From: Ga0077554 sp046590885
Lineage (GTDB): Bacteria > Pseudomonadota > Gammaproteobacteria > Ga0077554 > Ga007554
NCBI GenBank assembly: GCA_046590885.1
Contig: JBKJTS010000234.1
Location: 1-5,314 of the forward strand
Length of the DNA stretch: 5,314 nucleotides
Direction of reading: 5' to 3'
Under the pieces are notes generated by a model. That model made no database searches. It worked only from the letters and a program-made list of their open reading frames with translations, and was not told where the DNA came from. Numbering within the stretch: position 1 is the stretch's first letter; each line of letters begins with the position of its first letter. Below, in pieces: positions 1 through 5,314 of this stretch. A program made the position numbers and the translations under genes.

Positions 1-649
1 TGCGCATGTCGATGATGGCAAGATCGGTGCTATTATTGCACCCGGCCGTGGTTATATTACCAGTGCGTATTACAGGCGTTGAAGGGCAAAGTAACAAATA
101 AGCATAACCACCCCGCATCACCATGTCTACGATGGTTTGATCACTCTTATAACGACCCAGCATTACAGGCTTTACCAGATTGGCAAGATGCAACACAACA
201 ATCTCGGTTTCGTTATTAACCACCCATGCCTGATCATTTTCGACAACGACACGTGTGATTTTGGTCGCTCCCGGCATCGTGCCTCCCGTGACACTCGCAC
301 GTCCCTGTGCGTCGCCTGGTGACGCATAACTGCCGACAATTCTTGGCGCACCAGGCGCAGCGATATCTGCCACCAGCAATCCCCGCTCGCCTGCGGCGAT
401 CAACCCAAACCCTTCGTACACCGCCATGTCATAAAGCCGATATGGCAACGGCAAGGTCTTTTTAATGAACGGCCCACCGGGCATTATCACAAACTGGTTG
501 TTGATGCCATCCCTTACCTGCATGAGGAGGTCAGCATCATGTCCCATGGGAATATTAGGGGGGATTACCGCGTCTATGGCCGGCTTCGCCCAGACTCCAG
601 CACAGAGAAAACTGCTGGACAACATTAGCAACAACATACGCAACAACAT
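1..649 (-). CDS. Exported LVIVD-repeat beta-propeller protein, N-terminal part (3' end beyond the window)
   Basis: Reading the minus strand from the ATG at 649-647 gives an open frame of 216 codons that leaves the window at base 1. Residues 1-21 look like a Sec signal peptide: Met and Leu rich with one Arg, ending in Val-Trp-Ala before Lys22. Cys16 is not in a good lipobox, so a soluble exported protein is more likely than a lipoprotein. Residues about 23-70 resemble the short Ig/IPT-like lead-in seen before such propellers, including a Pro-Gly-Gly-Pro turn at 57-60. Three propeller blades follow, at about 73-108 (GLLVADIAAPGAPRIVGSY), 131-169 and 173-216 (ending LAIIDM). This is the pattern of LVIVD repeats (Pfam family known from bacterial surface or periplasmic proteins). 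Cys188 and Cys204 could form a disulfide. The gene starts 17 bases after the reductase stop. The only SD-like string, AGGA at 662-665, is 12 bases from the ATG; Met5 and Met9 are alternative starts. The function is unknown; the fold call is fairly secure. Confidence 0.82.
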   Translation of the reverse strand, partial: MLLRMLLLMLSSSFLCAGVWAKPAIDAVIPPNIPMGHDADLLMQVRDGINNQFVIMPGGPFIKKTLPLPYRLYDMAVYEGFGLIAAGERGLLVADIAAPGAPRIVGSYASPGDAQGRASVTGGTMPGATKITRVVVENDQAWVVNNETEIVVLHLANLVKPVMLGRYKSDQTIVDMVMRGGYAYLLLCPSTPVIRTGNITTAGCNNSTDLAIIDMR

Positions 650-666
650 GTAAACAAGGTTTCCTA

Positions 667-1704
667 TCAAGGAGCAGGGTTGGGGTGGCCTTGATGGAGC
701 GCTTCAATTGCACTCACCACCTCTGGCGATAACGTGACGTCAACACTGGCGATATTGTTGCGGAGTTGCTCAAGGGTAGTGGCACCGATAATAGTGCTGG
801 TGAGAAAAGTCCGGCTGTTCACATATGCCAGCGCCATTTGCGCCGGATCCAGGCCATGACGCTGCGCAAGTTCGACATATTTCTCGGTGGCGGCAACCAC
901 AATCGGGTTGTTATAACGCGTAAAGCGCGTGAACAAGGTCAGCCGCGCATTCGCAGGGCGTGCGCCATGCAGATATTTACCCGACAACACGCCAAACCCC
1001 AAGGGTGAGTAGGCAAGCAAGCTTAGATCTTCATGATGCGCAACCTCAGCAAGACCCACTTCAAAGGTGCGATTCAACAGGCAATAAGGATTTTGAATGC
1101 TCACCACGCGCGGCAAGCCTAGACGCTCGGCGGTGCGCAGAAAGGTCATCGCACCCCACGGTGATTCGTTTGATAGCCCGATATGGCGCACCTTGCCCGC
1201 GGTCACCAGATCACCCAGTACGGTTAATGTTTCATCGATTGCGATCGGATTGTCATTGGGATCATATTCATAACCCAGCTTGCCAAAATAATTGGTGGTG
1301 CGGTCGGGCCAGTGCAGTTGATACAGATCAATGTAATCGGTTTGCAGGCGTTGCAGACTGGCGTTTAAGGCGGCTTCGATATTTTTTCGATTCAGACATT
1401 GAGTGCCGGCACGTACATAAGAAAAATCAGAGCGGCCGATGACTTTAGTGGCAAGAATAACTTTCTCACGCTGCTGACGCTTCTTGAACCAGGTGCCAAT
1501 ATATTTTTCCGTGGCGCCATAGGTTTCCGCTGTGGGCGGCACTGGATACATTTCCGCCGTATCAATAAAATTCACCCCGGCTGCTACGGCCGCATCCAGC
1601 TGCTGATGCGCTTCGGCTTCTGTATTCTGTTCACCCCAGGTCATGGTGCCCAGGCAAATCAGGCTGACATTAAGGTCGGTGCGCCCCAGGCGGCGATAGT
1701 GCAT
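667..1704 (-). CDS. tas: Tas-type NADP(H)-dependent aldo/keto reductase
   Basis: The product is 345 aa and matches my memory of E. coli Tas (346 aa) from MHYRRLGRTDLNVS to the final PAP. It should be a cytoplasmic NADP(H)-dependent oxidoreductase of the aldo/keto reductase superfamily (TIM barrel). The expected catalytic tetrad is visible: Asp48 and Tyr53 in FIDTAEMYPVPP, Lys87 in ATKV, and His131 in DLYQLHWPD. Signature stretches for the cofactor end are also present, such as GLSNESPWG, IQNPYCLLNR, LLAYSPLGFGVLSGKY and IIGATTLEQL. The frame is open 23 codons further upstream, but that extension reads through the palindromic repeat; the start at 1704 has a perfect AAGGAG six bases upstream and matches Tas, so I chose it. 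E. coli tas was found as a suppressor of tyrosine auxotrophy; the natural substrate is not established. It may be co-transcribed with the propeller gene 17 bases downstream. Confidence 0.93.
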   Translation of the reverse strand: MHYRRLGRTDLNVSLICLGTMTWGEQNTEAEAHQQLDAAVAAGVNFIDTAEMYPVPPTAETYGATEKYIGTWFKKRQQREKVILATKVIGRSDFSYVRAGTQCLNRKNIEAALNASLQRLQTDYIDLYQLHWPDRTTNYFGKLGYEYDPNDNPIAIDETLTVLGDLVTAGKVRHIGLSNESPWGAMTFLRTAERLGLPRVVSIQNPYCLLNRTFEVGLAEVAHHEDLSLLAYSPLGFGVLSGKYLHGARPANARLTLFTRFTRYNNPIVVAATEKYVELAQRHGLDPAQMALAYVNSRTFLTSTIIGATTLEQLRNNIASVDVTLSPEVVSAIEALHQGHPNPAP

Positions 1705-1710
1705 CGTGGT

Positions 1711-1716
1711 CTCCTT
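1711..1716 (-). promoter_or_regulatory. Ribosome binding site of tas
   Basis: AAGGAG on the minus strand lies six bases before the ATG at 1704-1702. It decides between this start and an upstream ATG at 1773, which would add 23 residues encoded by the palindromic repeat. Confidence 0.85.
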
Positions 1717-1743
1717 GAAGCTGCAACAGATGACATAAACTGC

Positions 1744-1798
1744 GTCATTCCGAGCGCGGCGAGGAATCGCCAAGATCCCTCACTGCATTCGGGATGAC
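1744..1798. repeat. Imperfect palindromic element (REP/MITE-like dispersed repeat)
   Basis: The left arm 1744-1768 begins GTCATTCCGAGCG and ends GAGGAATC. The loop is GCCAA (1769-1773). The right arm 1774-1798 begins GATCCCTC and ends CGGGATGAC. Aligned as inverted repeats, 19 of 25 positions match, and all six differences are transitions, so in RNA from either strand three of them become G-U wobbles and three stay mismatched. Outside the core, CTGC (1740-1743) and GCAG (1800-1803) extend the stem by four pairs with A1799 bulged. The core, of the type GTCATTCCGAGCGnnGCGAGGAATC with a right end GGGATGAC, is a pattern I recognise as recurring between genes in many bacterial genomes; only one copy is in this window. 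It lies wholly in the 125-base gap between the transporter and tas, in the tas leader. It could act as a transcript stabiliser, an attenuator, or simply be a passive mobile remnant. Confidence 0.75.
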
Positions 1799-1829
1799 AG
1801 CAGAGTATTGGATTAGTACCTATAATGTA

Positions 1830-3047
1830 TCATTCCTTGGAGCTCGTTGTCGGCGGTTCTTGCTTATCCCTGCACGGCAACGCTTTTTGTGCTTGTCGCG
1901 CGCTATGCCATAACCCTACCGTCATCACCAGGGTTAAGCCCGCCGATACAAGAAATGCCGTTTCTTTACCCAGCATCTCCCACACCACGCCAAACCAGAT
2001 CGCGCCGGGCAGCGCCAGCAAACCGACTGTCATGTGATAAATACCAAACGCCGAACCTTTGGCGGCAGGGTCAGCCACATCACCAATGAACGCCCGTTCC
2101 GCGCCTTCGGTGCTGGCCGTGACCGCCGCATATATCATGAATAGGGTTATGACGCTGGCAAGATCGGTAAACCACGGGATGCAGCCCAGCAGCACGGCAC
2201 GCGCCAACCAGCCCGTGAGCATCACAGGCAAGCGGCCGAAGCGGTCTGACAGCCGTCCAGCGGGCAACGCCACCAGCGAGCGTATGCCATGTGCCAAAGC
2301 CCATACCAGCGGAATCCATACCACCGACACGCCCGACTGGCTCAACCATAAAATCAGCATGACCTCAGGCACCGCCGCCAGCGCCAGGCCCCCGGACGCC
2401 AGCACCAGACTGCGCAGACGCGCATCCAATGCTGACCAGCGTAGCGGTGGCAGCGGCGTAGCCACGGAGGAAGGTAGGGCCACGACATCGCGCCGCACCC
2501 CAAATGCCAGCAACAGCACCGCCAGGGCACCGGGCACCACAGATGCCAGAAACACGTCCTGCATGCCCATACCCACCGCCAGCAAGGCACTGGCCAGTAA
2601 CGGGCCAACTGTCGCTCCGGCATGATCCATTGAACGGTGAAAACCAAATGCGCGGCCACGCTCGCTGGCATCCACTGCCGCCGCAAGCAACGCATCGCGC
2701 GGTGCGGTGCGTATGCCCTTGCCGATGCGATCAGCAAAACGTAACGCCAGCACCGTGGGCCAGCTCCCGGCAAAGCCAATCAATGGCCTGACGACATTCG
2801 AGATGCCATACCCCGTTAATGCCAGACGCTTATACCCCACGCCGGCATCTCCCAAACGTCCCGCCCACAACTTCAACAAACTCGCCGTTGCCTCGGCCAC
2901 GCCTTCGATCAACCCCAACACGGCGGGGCCGGCACCCAACGTGGCCGTAAGAAAAATCGGCAGCAGCGGCATAATCATATCGCTGGCGATGTCATTAAAG
3001 AAACTCACGGCGCCAAGTACAACGACGGTGGTGGGGAGTTTTTTCAT
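1830..3047 (-). CDS. Major facilitator superfamily transporter, substrate unknown
   Basis: The 405-aa product is an inner-membrane protein with about 12 hydrophobic helices in two six-helix halves (roughly 5-185 and 210-382) joined by a Pro-rich loop near 190-205, plus a short polar C-terminal tail (383-405). MFS motif A is visible twice in the 2-3 and 8-9 loops: GRLGDAGVGYKR at 63-74 and the better GRLSDRFGRLP at 264-274. The stretch RFADRIGKGIRTAPRDAL (103-120), followed by RAFGFHRSMDHAGATVGP (132-149), is typical of a drug/sugar-like MFS subgroup with no firmly assigned substrate. A half-matching partner, KGSAFGIYHMTVG (330-342), occurs in the second half, in keeping with the ancient internal duplication. 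The start at 3047 is the first ATG in frame; no upstream ATG, GTG or TTG in frame was found nearby, and no Shine-Dalgarno is visible. It is 123 bases from the hemL stop and 125 from tas. Transport direction and cargo cannot be read from sequence. Confidence 0.88.
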   Translation of the reverse strand: MKKLPTTVVVLGAVSFFNDIASDMIMPLLPIFLTATLGAGPAVLGLIEGVAEATASLLKLWAGRLGDAGVGYKRLALTGYGISNVVRPLIGFAGSWPTVLALRFADRIGKGIRTAPRDALLAAAVDASERGRAFGFHRSMDHAGATVGPLLASALLAVGMGMQDVFLASVVPGALAVLLLAFGVRRDVVALPSSVATPLPPLRWSALDARLRSLVLASGGLALAAVPEVMLILWLSQSGVSVVWIPLVWALAHGIRSLVALPAGRLSDRFGRLPVMLTGWLARAVLLGCIPWFTDLASVITLFMIYAAVTASTEGAERAFIGDVADPAAKGSAFGIYHMTVGLLALPGAIWFGVVWEMLGKETAFLVSAGLTLVMTVGLWHSARQAQKALPCRDKQEPPTTSSKE

Positions 3048-3067
3048 GGGGTAGTTGCTGGCATGGT

Positions 3068-3105
3068 GCGTGATTTCATTCTGTATTCTTTTACCAATCT
3101 CACGC
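3068..3105. repeat. Short inverted repeat in the leader of the MFS gene
   Basis: GCGTGA at 3068-3073 and TCACGC at 3100-3105 are perfect 6-base inverted arms with a 26-base AT-rich spacer. The flanking ATT/AAT bases add weak extra pairing. The pair lies about 20 bases before the transporter start. It could be a split operator or a weak hairpin, but arms this short also occur by chance. Confidence 0.25.
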
Positions 3106-3170
3106 GTAGCTCTCCCTGGATGCCACCTTTGCTACCCCTGCATTCTCTCTCAGCAGATCATAAAAAACCG

Positions 3171-4451
3171 CTACAGCCCTGCTAACACCTGCTCTGCCGC
3201 TTCCAGCGTCGCATCAATATTCGCCTTGCCGTGCGCCGCCGAGACGAAACCGGCTTCAAAGGCGGAAGGCGCGAGATACACGCCGTGTTCCAGCATGCCG
3301 TGGAAAAACAGCTTGAAGCGATCGACGTTGCAGTTCATCACCTGGGCATAGGATTGCACCTCGGGGATATCCGTGAAGAACACGCCGAACATTCCCCCCA
3401 CCTGCGCGGTACACAGCGGAATCCGTGCCGCTTTGGCGCGCGCTTCTAAACCATCGGTAAGGCGTTGTGTCATGGTAGATAACGATGCGAAGAATCCAGG
3501 CTTCATGATTTGTTTCAGCGTCGCCAGGCCCGCCGCCATTGCCACCGGATTGCCGGACAATGTGCCTGCCTGGTACACCGGGCCAAGCGGCGCGATGTGT
3601 TGCATGATGGCTTTTTTGCCGCCGAACGCTCCTACTGGCAAACCACCCCCGACCACCTTGCCCAGCGTGGTGAGATCAGGCGTGACGCCATAGAATTGCT
3701 GCGCGCCGCCCAGCGCGACACGAAAGCCGGTCATTACTTCGTCAAAAATCAGCACCGCGCCGTAATCGTCACACACCTTGCGCAGACCTTCGAGAAAGCC
3801 CGGCAGGGGTGGGATGCAATTCATATTGCCCGCGACGGGTTCAACAATGATGCAGGCGATCTGCTGGCCGACATGGGCGAAGACCTCTTCGACTTCCGCC
3901 AGATCATTGTAACTGAGCGTGATGGTGTGCTCGGCCAGCGCCAGCGGCACGCCCGATGAAGAAGGCACACCCAGGGTCAGCGCGCCCGATCCGGCCTTCA
4001 CCAGCAGTGAATCGGAATGACCGTGATAACAGCCTTCGAATTTGACAATCTTGTCGCGTCCGGTGGCGCCACGCGCCAGACGAATCGCGCTCATGGTCGC
4101 TTCGGTACCAGAGCTTACCATGCGCACCATTTCCATCGACGGGACTAGCTCACATAGAAGATCAGCCATGGCGGTTTCAATTGCGGTGGGCGCGCCAAAA
4201 CCCAGGCCATTGGCAGCCGTATCGACCACAGCTTTTATCACGTCAGGATGAGCATGACCCAGAATCATCGGCCCCCATGAGCCCACATAATCAATATAAC
4301 GCCGGTCATCCTCGTCATACACATAGGGCCCGGCACCGCGCTTGAGAAACACCGGCTCGCCGCCCACGCCGCGAAACGCTCGTACCGGCGAATTTACACC
4401 ACCGGGAATATGCCGCTGCGCTTTAACAAATAATTCATGTGATCGTGTCAT
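3171..4451 (-). CDS. hemL: Glutamate-1-semialdehyde 2,1-aminomutase
   Basis: HemL is the PLP enzyme that converts glutamate-1-semialdehyde to 5-aminolevulinate, the last step of the C5 route that feeds haem and other tetrapyrroles; it acts in the cytoplasm as a dimer. The product is 426 aa, the usual length. The PLP-binding lysine is Lys265 in TTLGKVVGGGLPVGAFGG, the same number as in E. coli. Other class-III aminotransferase landmarks are the N-terminal HIPGGVNSPVRAF (14-26), YIDYVGSWGPMILGHAHP (52-69), the phosphate-site SSGTEATMSAIRLAR (113-127), YHGHSD (142-147) and LIFDEVMTGFRV (234-245). The frame is open 51 codons further upstream into thiE, but Met at 4451 has GAGGA seven bases upstream and begins the conserved MTRSHELF, so it is the start. 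That SD overlaps the thiE stop, giving translational coupling. A run of six T follows soon after the TAG stop, without a clear stem before it. No residue looks out of place. Confidence 0.97.
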   Translation of the reverse strand: MTRSHELFVKAQRHIPGGVNSPVRAFRGVGGEPVFLKRGAGPYVYDEDDRRYIDYVGSWGPMILGHAHPDVIKAVVDTAANGLGFGAPTAIETAMADLLCELVPSMEMVRMVSSGTEATMSAIRLARGATGRDKIVKFEGCYHGHSDSLLVKAGSGALTLGVPSSSGVPLALAEHTITLSYNDLAEVEEVFAHVGQQIACIIVEPVAGNMNCIPPLPGFLEGLRKVCDDYGAVLIFDEVMTGFRVALGGAQQFYGVTPDLTTLGKVVGGGLPVGAFGGKKAIMQHIAPLGPVYQAGTLSGNPVAMAAGLATLKQIMKPGFFASLSTMTQRLTDGLEARAKAARIPLCTAQVGGMFGVFFTDIPEVQSYAQVMNCNVDRFKLFFHGMLEHGVYLAPSAFEAGFVSAAHGKANIDATLEAAEQVLAGL

Positions 4452-4458
4452 GGCTGAT

Positions 4459-4463
4459 TCCTC
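4459..4463 (-). promoter_or_regulatory. hemL ribosome binding site overlapping the thiE stop codon
   Basis: Read on the minus strand, TGAGGA combines the thiE stop TGA (4464-4462) with the GAGGA Shine-Dalgarno (4463-4459). The ATG follows after seven bases. Ribosomes ending on thiE would expose or feed this site. Confidence 0.8.
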
Positions 4464-5118
4464 AAATGTTCGCCGGGCAGGATGCCCAAGTGCGGTGAGC
4501 GCAAGAACCGCCAAAAAGTTGTGTATAGCGCCGTGCCGCCTGTTCAGGGTCGGCCTGACCAAAAATGCCGTGCACCACCGCCAGCATATCCACCCCAGCG
4601 TCAATCAGAGGCGCGGCGTTGTCTGGAGTGATACCGCCGATTGCTACCACTGGAATGGATAATTGCGCCTTAGCCTGCCGAATCAAATCAAGGCTCGCTG
4701 GTACGGCATCGGGTTTGGTGTGCGAGGCAAAAAAACGGCCGAAAGCAACATAGCTGGCTCCTGCCTGCTGCGCCGCCATGGCCAGATCAAAATTATTGTA
4801 ACAGGACACGCCGATAATCGCCCCGTCCCCGAGCACCTGCTGTGCCTCGTCCACCGCCGCATCGTCGCACCCCAGATGCACGCCATCGGCGCCTATAGTG
4901 GCAGCCAACGCCACATCATCATTAATAATCAGCGGTACGCCATACGACCGGCACAGGACCAGTAAATCACGTGCTTCATTTTCACGGCGCGAGTTATCTG
5001 CACTTTTATCACGGTATTGAACCACCACTGCACCACCGGCTATCGCCGCTGCGACGCGCTCCAGCAGCCTCGGGACATTATCCCCGTTGGTAATTGCATA
5101 CAAACCGCGCAAACTCAT
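4462..5118 (-). CDS. thiE: Thiamine-phosphate synthase
   Basis: ThiE joins HMP pyrophosphate (made by ThiD) to thiazole phosphate to give thiamine phosphate, releasing pyrophosphate; it is a cytoplasmic TIM barrel. The 218-aa product has the family motifs in order: GLYAIT (5-10), VVQYRDKS (32-39, with Gln34, Arg36 and Lys38 for the pyrophosphate), LIINDDVALA (63-72), GADGVHLG (76-83), IIGVSCYN (101-108), YVAFGRFFASHTK (123-135, with Thr134 and Lys135), VVAIGGITPDN (157-167), and DMLAVVHGIF (177-186). By spacing with the B. subtilis enzyme, Asp67 and Asp86 should bind Mg2+. After HLG this protein has Cys84 where Gln is common. The last dozen residues (about 207-218) are a variable tail. The start follows the thiD stop by three bases (TAA AAC ATG); there is no strong SD, only a purine-rich GAAGAAAAAGA in the thiD end, so coupling to thiD translation is likely. 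Confidence 0.96.
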   Translation of the reverse strand: MSLRGLYAITNGDNVPRLLERVAAAIAGGAVVVQYRDKSADNSRRENEARDLLVLCRSYGVPLIINDDVALAATIGADGVHLGCDDAAVDEAQQVLGDGAIIGVSCYNNFDLAMAAQQAGASYVAFGRFFASHTKPDAVPASLDLIRQAKAQLSIPVVAIGGITPDNAAPLIDAGVDMLAVVHGIFGQADPEQAARRYTQLFGGSCAHRTWASCPANI

Positions 5119-5121
5119 GTT

Positions 5122-5314
5122 TTATTCGTCTTTTTCTTCAGCTCCACGGGCCCAGAACAAACGGTTCGGCAGGTATTGCCCCATGCCTAAACGATACCCG
5201 TGCTTGAGCGTTTCCCAAGTATATTCCTGCGCTTCATGAATCGCCGTAAACGGCTCCATGCCATGCGCCAGCAACCCAGCAATCGCCGAAGCCAGCGTAC
5301 ACCCGGAACCGTGA
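5122..5314 (-). CDS. thiD: Hydroxymethylpyrimidine / phosphomethylpyrimidine kinase, C-terminal part
   Basis: Only the last 63 residues and stop (TAA, 5124-5122) are in the window; the 5' part lies beyond base 5314. The fragment opens with HGSGCTLASAI, the ribokinase-fold anion-hole motif in the GSGCT form used by ThiD, whose Cys takes the place of the catalytic Asp of ribokinases. It continues through AHGMEPFTAIHEAQEYTWET and ends near MGQYLPNRLFWA, a close match to the C-terminus of proteobacterial ThiD. The enzyme phosphorylates HMP to HMP phosphate and then to the pyrophosphate used by ThiE, the next gene. The terminal tail GAEEKDE is charged, and its codons supply the purine-rich stretch in front of thiE. 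Confidence 0.92.
   Translation of the reverse strand, partial: HGSGCTLASAIAGLLAHGMEPFTAIHEAQEYTWETLKHGYRLGMGQYLPNRLFWARGAEEKDE

Noticed and set aside
1..649. Lipoprotein reading of the propeller signal peptide (Cys16)
   Set aside because: The residues before Cys16 (Ser-Ser-Phe-Leu) do not fit a lipobox; a signal peptidase I site at Val-Trp-Ala (19-21) fits better.
137..653. Plus-strand frames of about 60 codons opposite the propeller gene
   Set aside because: The minus strand carries a continuous 216-codon frame with signal peptide and LVIVD blades, so these are shadows.
960..1797. Plus-strand open frames of 132-160 codons opposite tas
   Set aside because: They lie antisense to a well-conserved gene, show no recognisable protein pattern and have no start signal; they are shadows.
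1744..1798. CRISPR repeat or IS end
   Set aside because: Only a single palindromic unit is present, with no spacers, no second copy, no transposase and no clear target duplication.
1800..1860. Promoter for tas or for the plus strand (TATAAT at 1821-1826 on the plus strand; CCGACA and TACATT on the minus strand)
   Set aside because: The plus-strand TATAAT has no -35 at the right distance and no gene ahead of it; the minus-strand pair matches consensus at only 4 of 6 in each box.
2059..2791. Long open frames on both strands over the transporter gene
   Set aside because: They follow from the high GC content of the transporter gene; their translations are rich in Arg, Pro, Trp and Cys and look like wrong-frame reading.
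3135..3206. Possible intrinsic terminator after hemL (six T residues just past the TAG stop on the minus strand)
   Set aside because: The preceding bases (end of hemL) give no continuous GC-rich stem; only 3-4 base pairings could be drawn, so the T-run alone is not enough.

Overview
The window reads as ordinary chromosomal DNA from a proteobacterium, most likely a gammaproteobacterium. Three things point that way. The order thiD-thiE-hemL is the one known from Pseudomonas and related gammaproteobacteria. The aldo/keto reductase is close to E. coli Tas along its whole length. HemL has the same length (426 aa) and the same catalytic Lys265 numbering as the E. coli enzyme. I cannot name a genus. 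No phage, plasmid, CRISPR, transposase, rRNA or tRNA signal was found.

All six genes lie on the minus strand, so in transcription order the window runs from its right end to its left. (1) 5314-5122: 3' end of thiD. (2) 5118-4462: thiE. (3) 4451-3171: hemL. These three are packed with gaps of 3 and 10 bases, and the hemL Shine-Dalgarno overlaps the thiE stop codon, so they form a translationally coupled block that joins the two last pyrimidine/thiazole-joining steps of thiamine synthesis with the C5 route to haem. (4) After a 123-base gap, 3047-1830: a 12-helix major facilitator transporter of unknown substrate. (5) After a 125-base gap holding an imperfect 55-base palindrome (1744-1798, extendable to 1740-1803), 1704-667: tas-type aldo/keto reductase. 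(6) Only 17 bases further on, 649-1: the N-terminal 216 residues of an exported LVIVD-repeat beta-propeller protein that runs off the left edge.

The thiamine/haem block is a familiar operon. The downstream genes (transporter, reductase, exported propeller) are co-oriented but separated by larger gaps, and nothing in the sequence ties them to thiamine or haem. The tas/propeller pair is close enough to be co-transcribed. No stretch over about 125 bases is without a gene.

I found no convincing new biological system. The most noteworthy non-coding item is the palindromic element, which looks like one copy of a dispersed repeat family and sits in the leader of tas. The propeller protein is the least characterised coding item.
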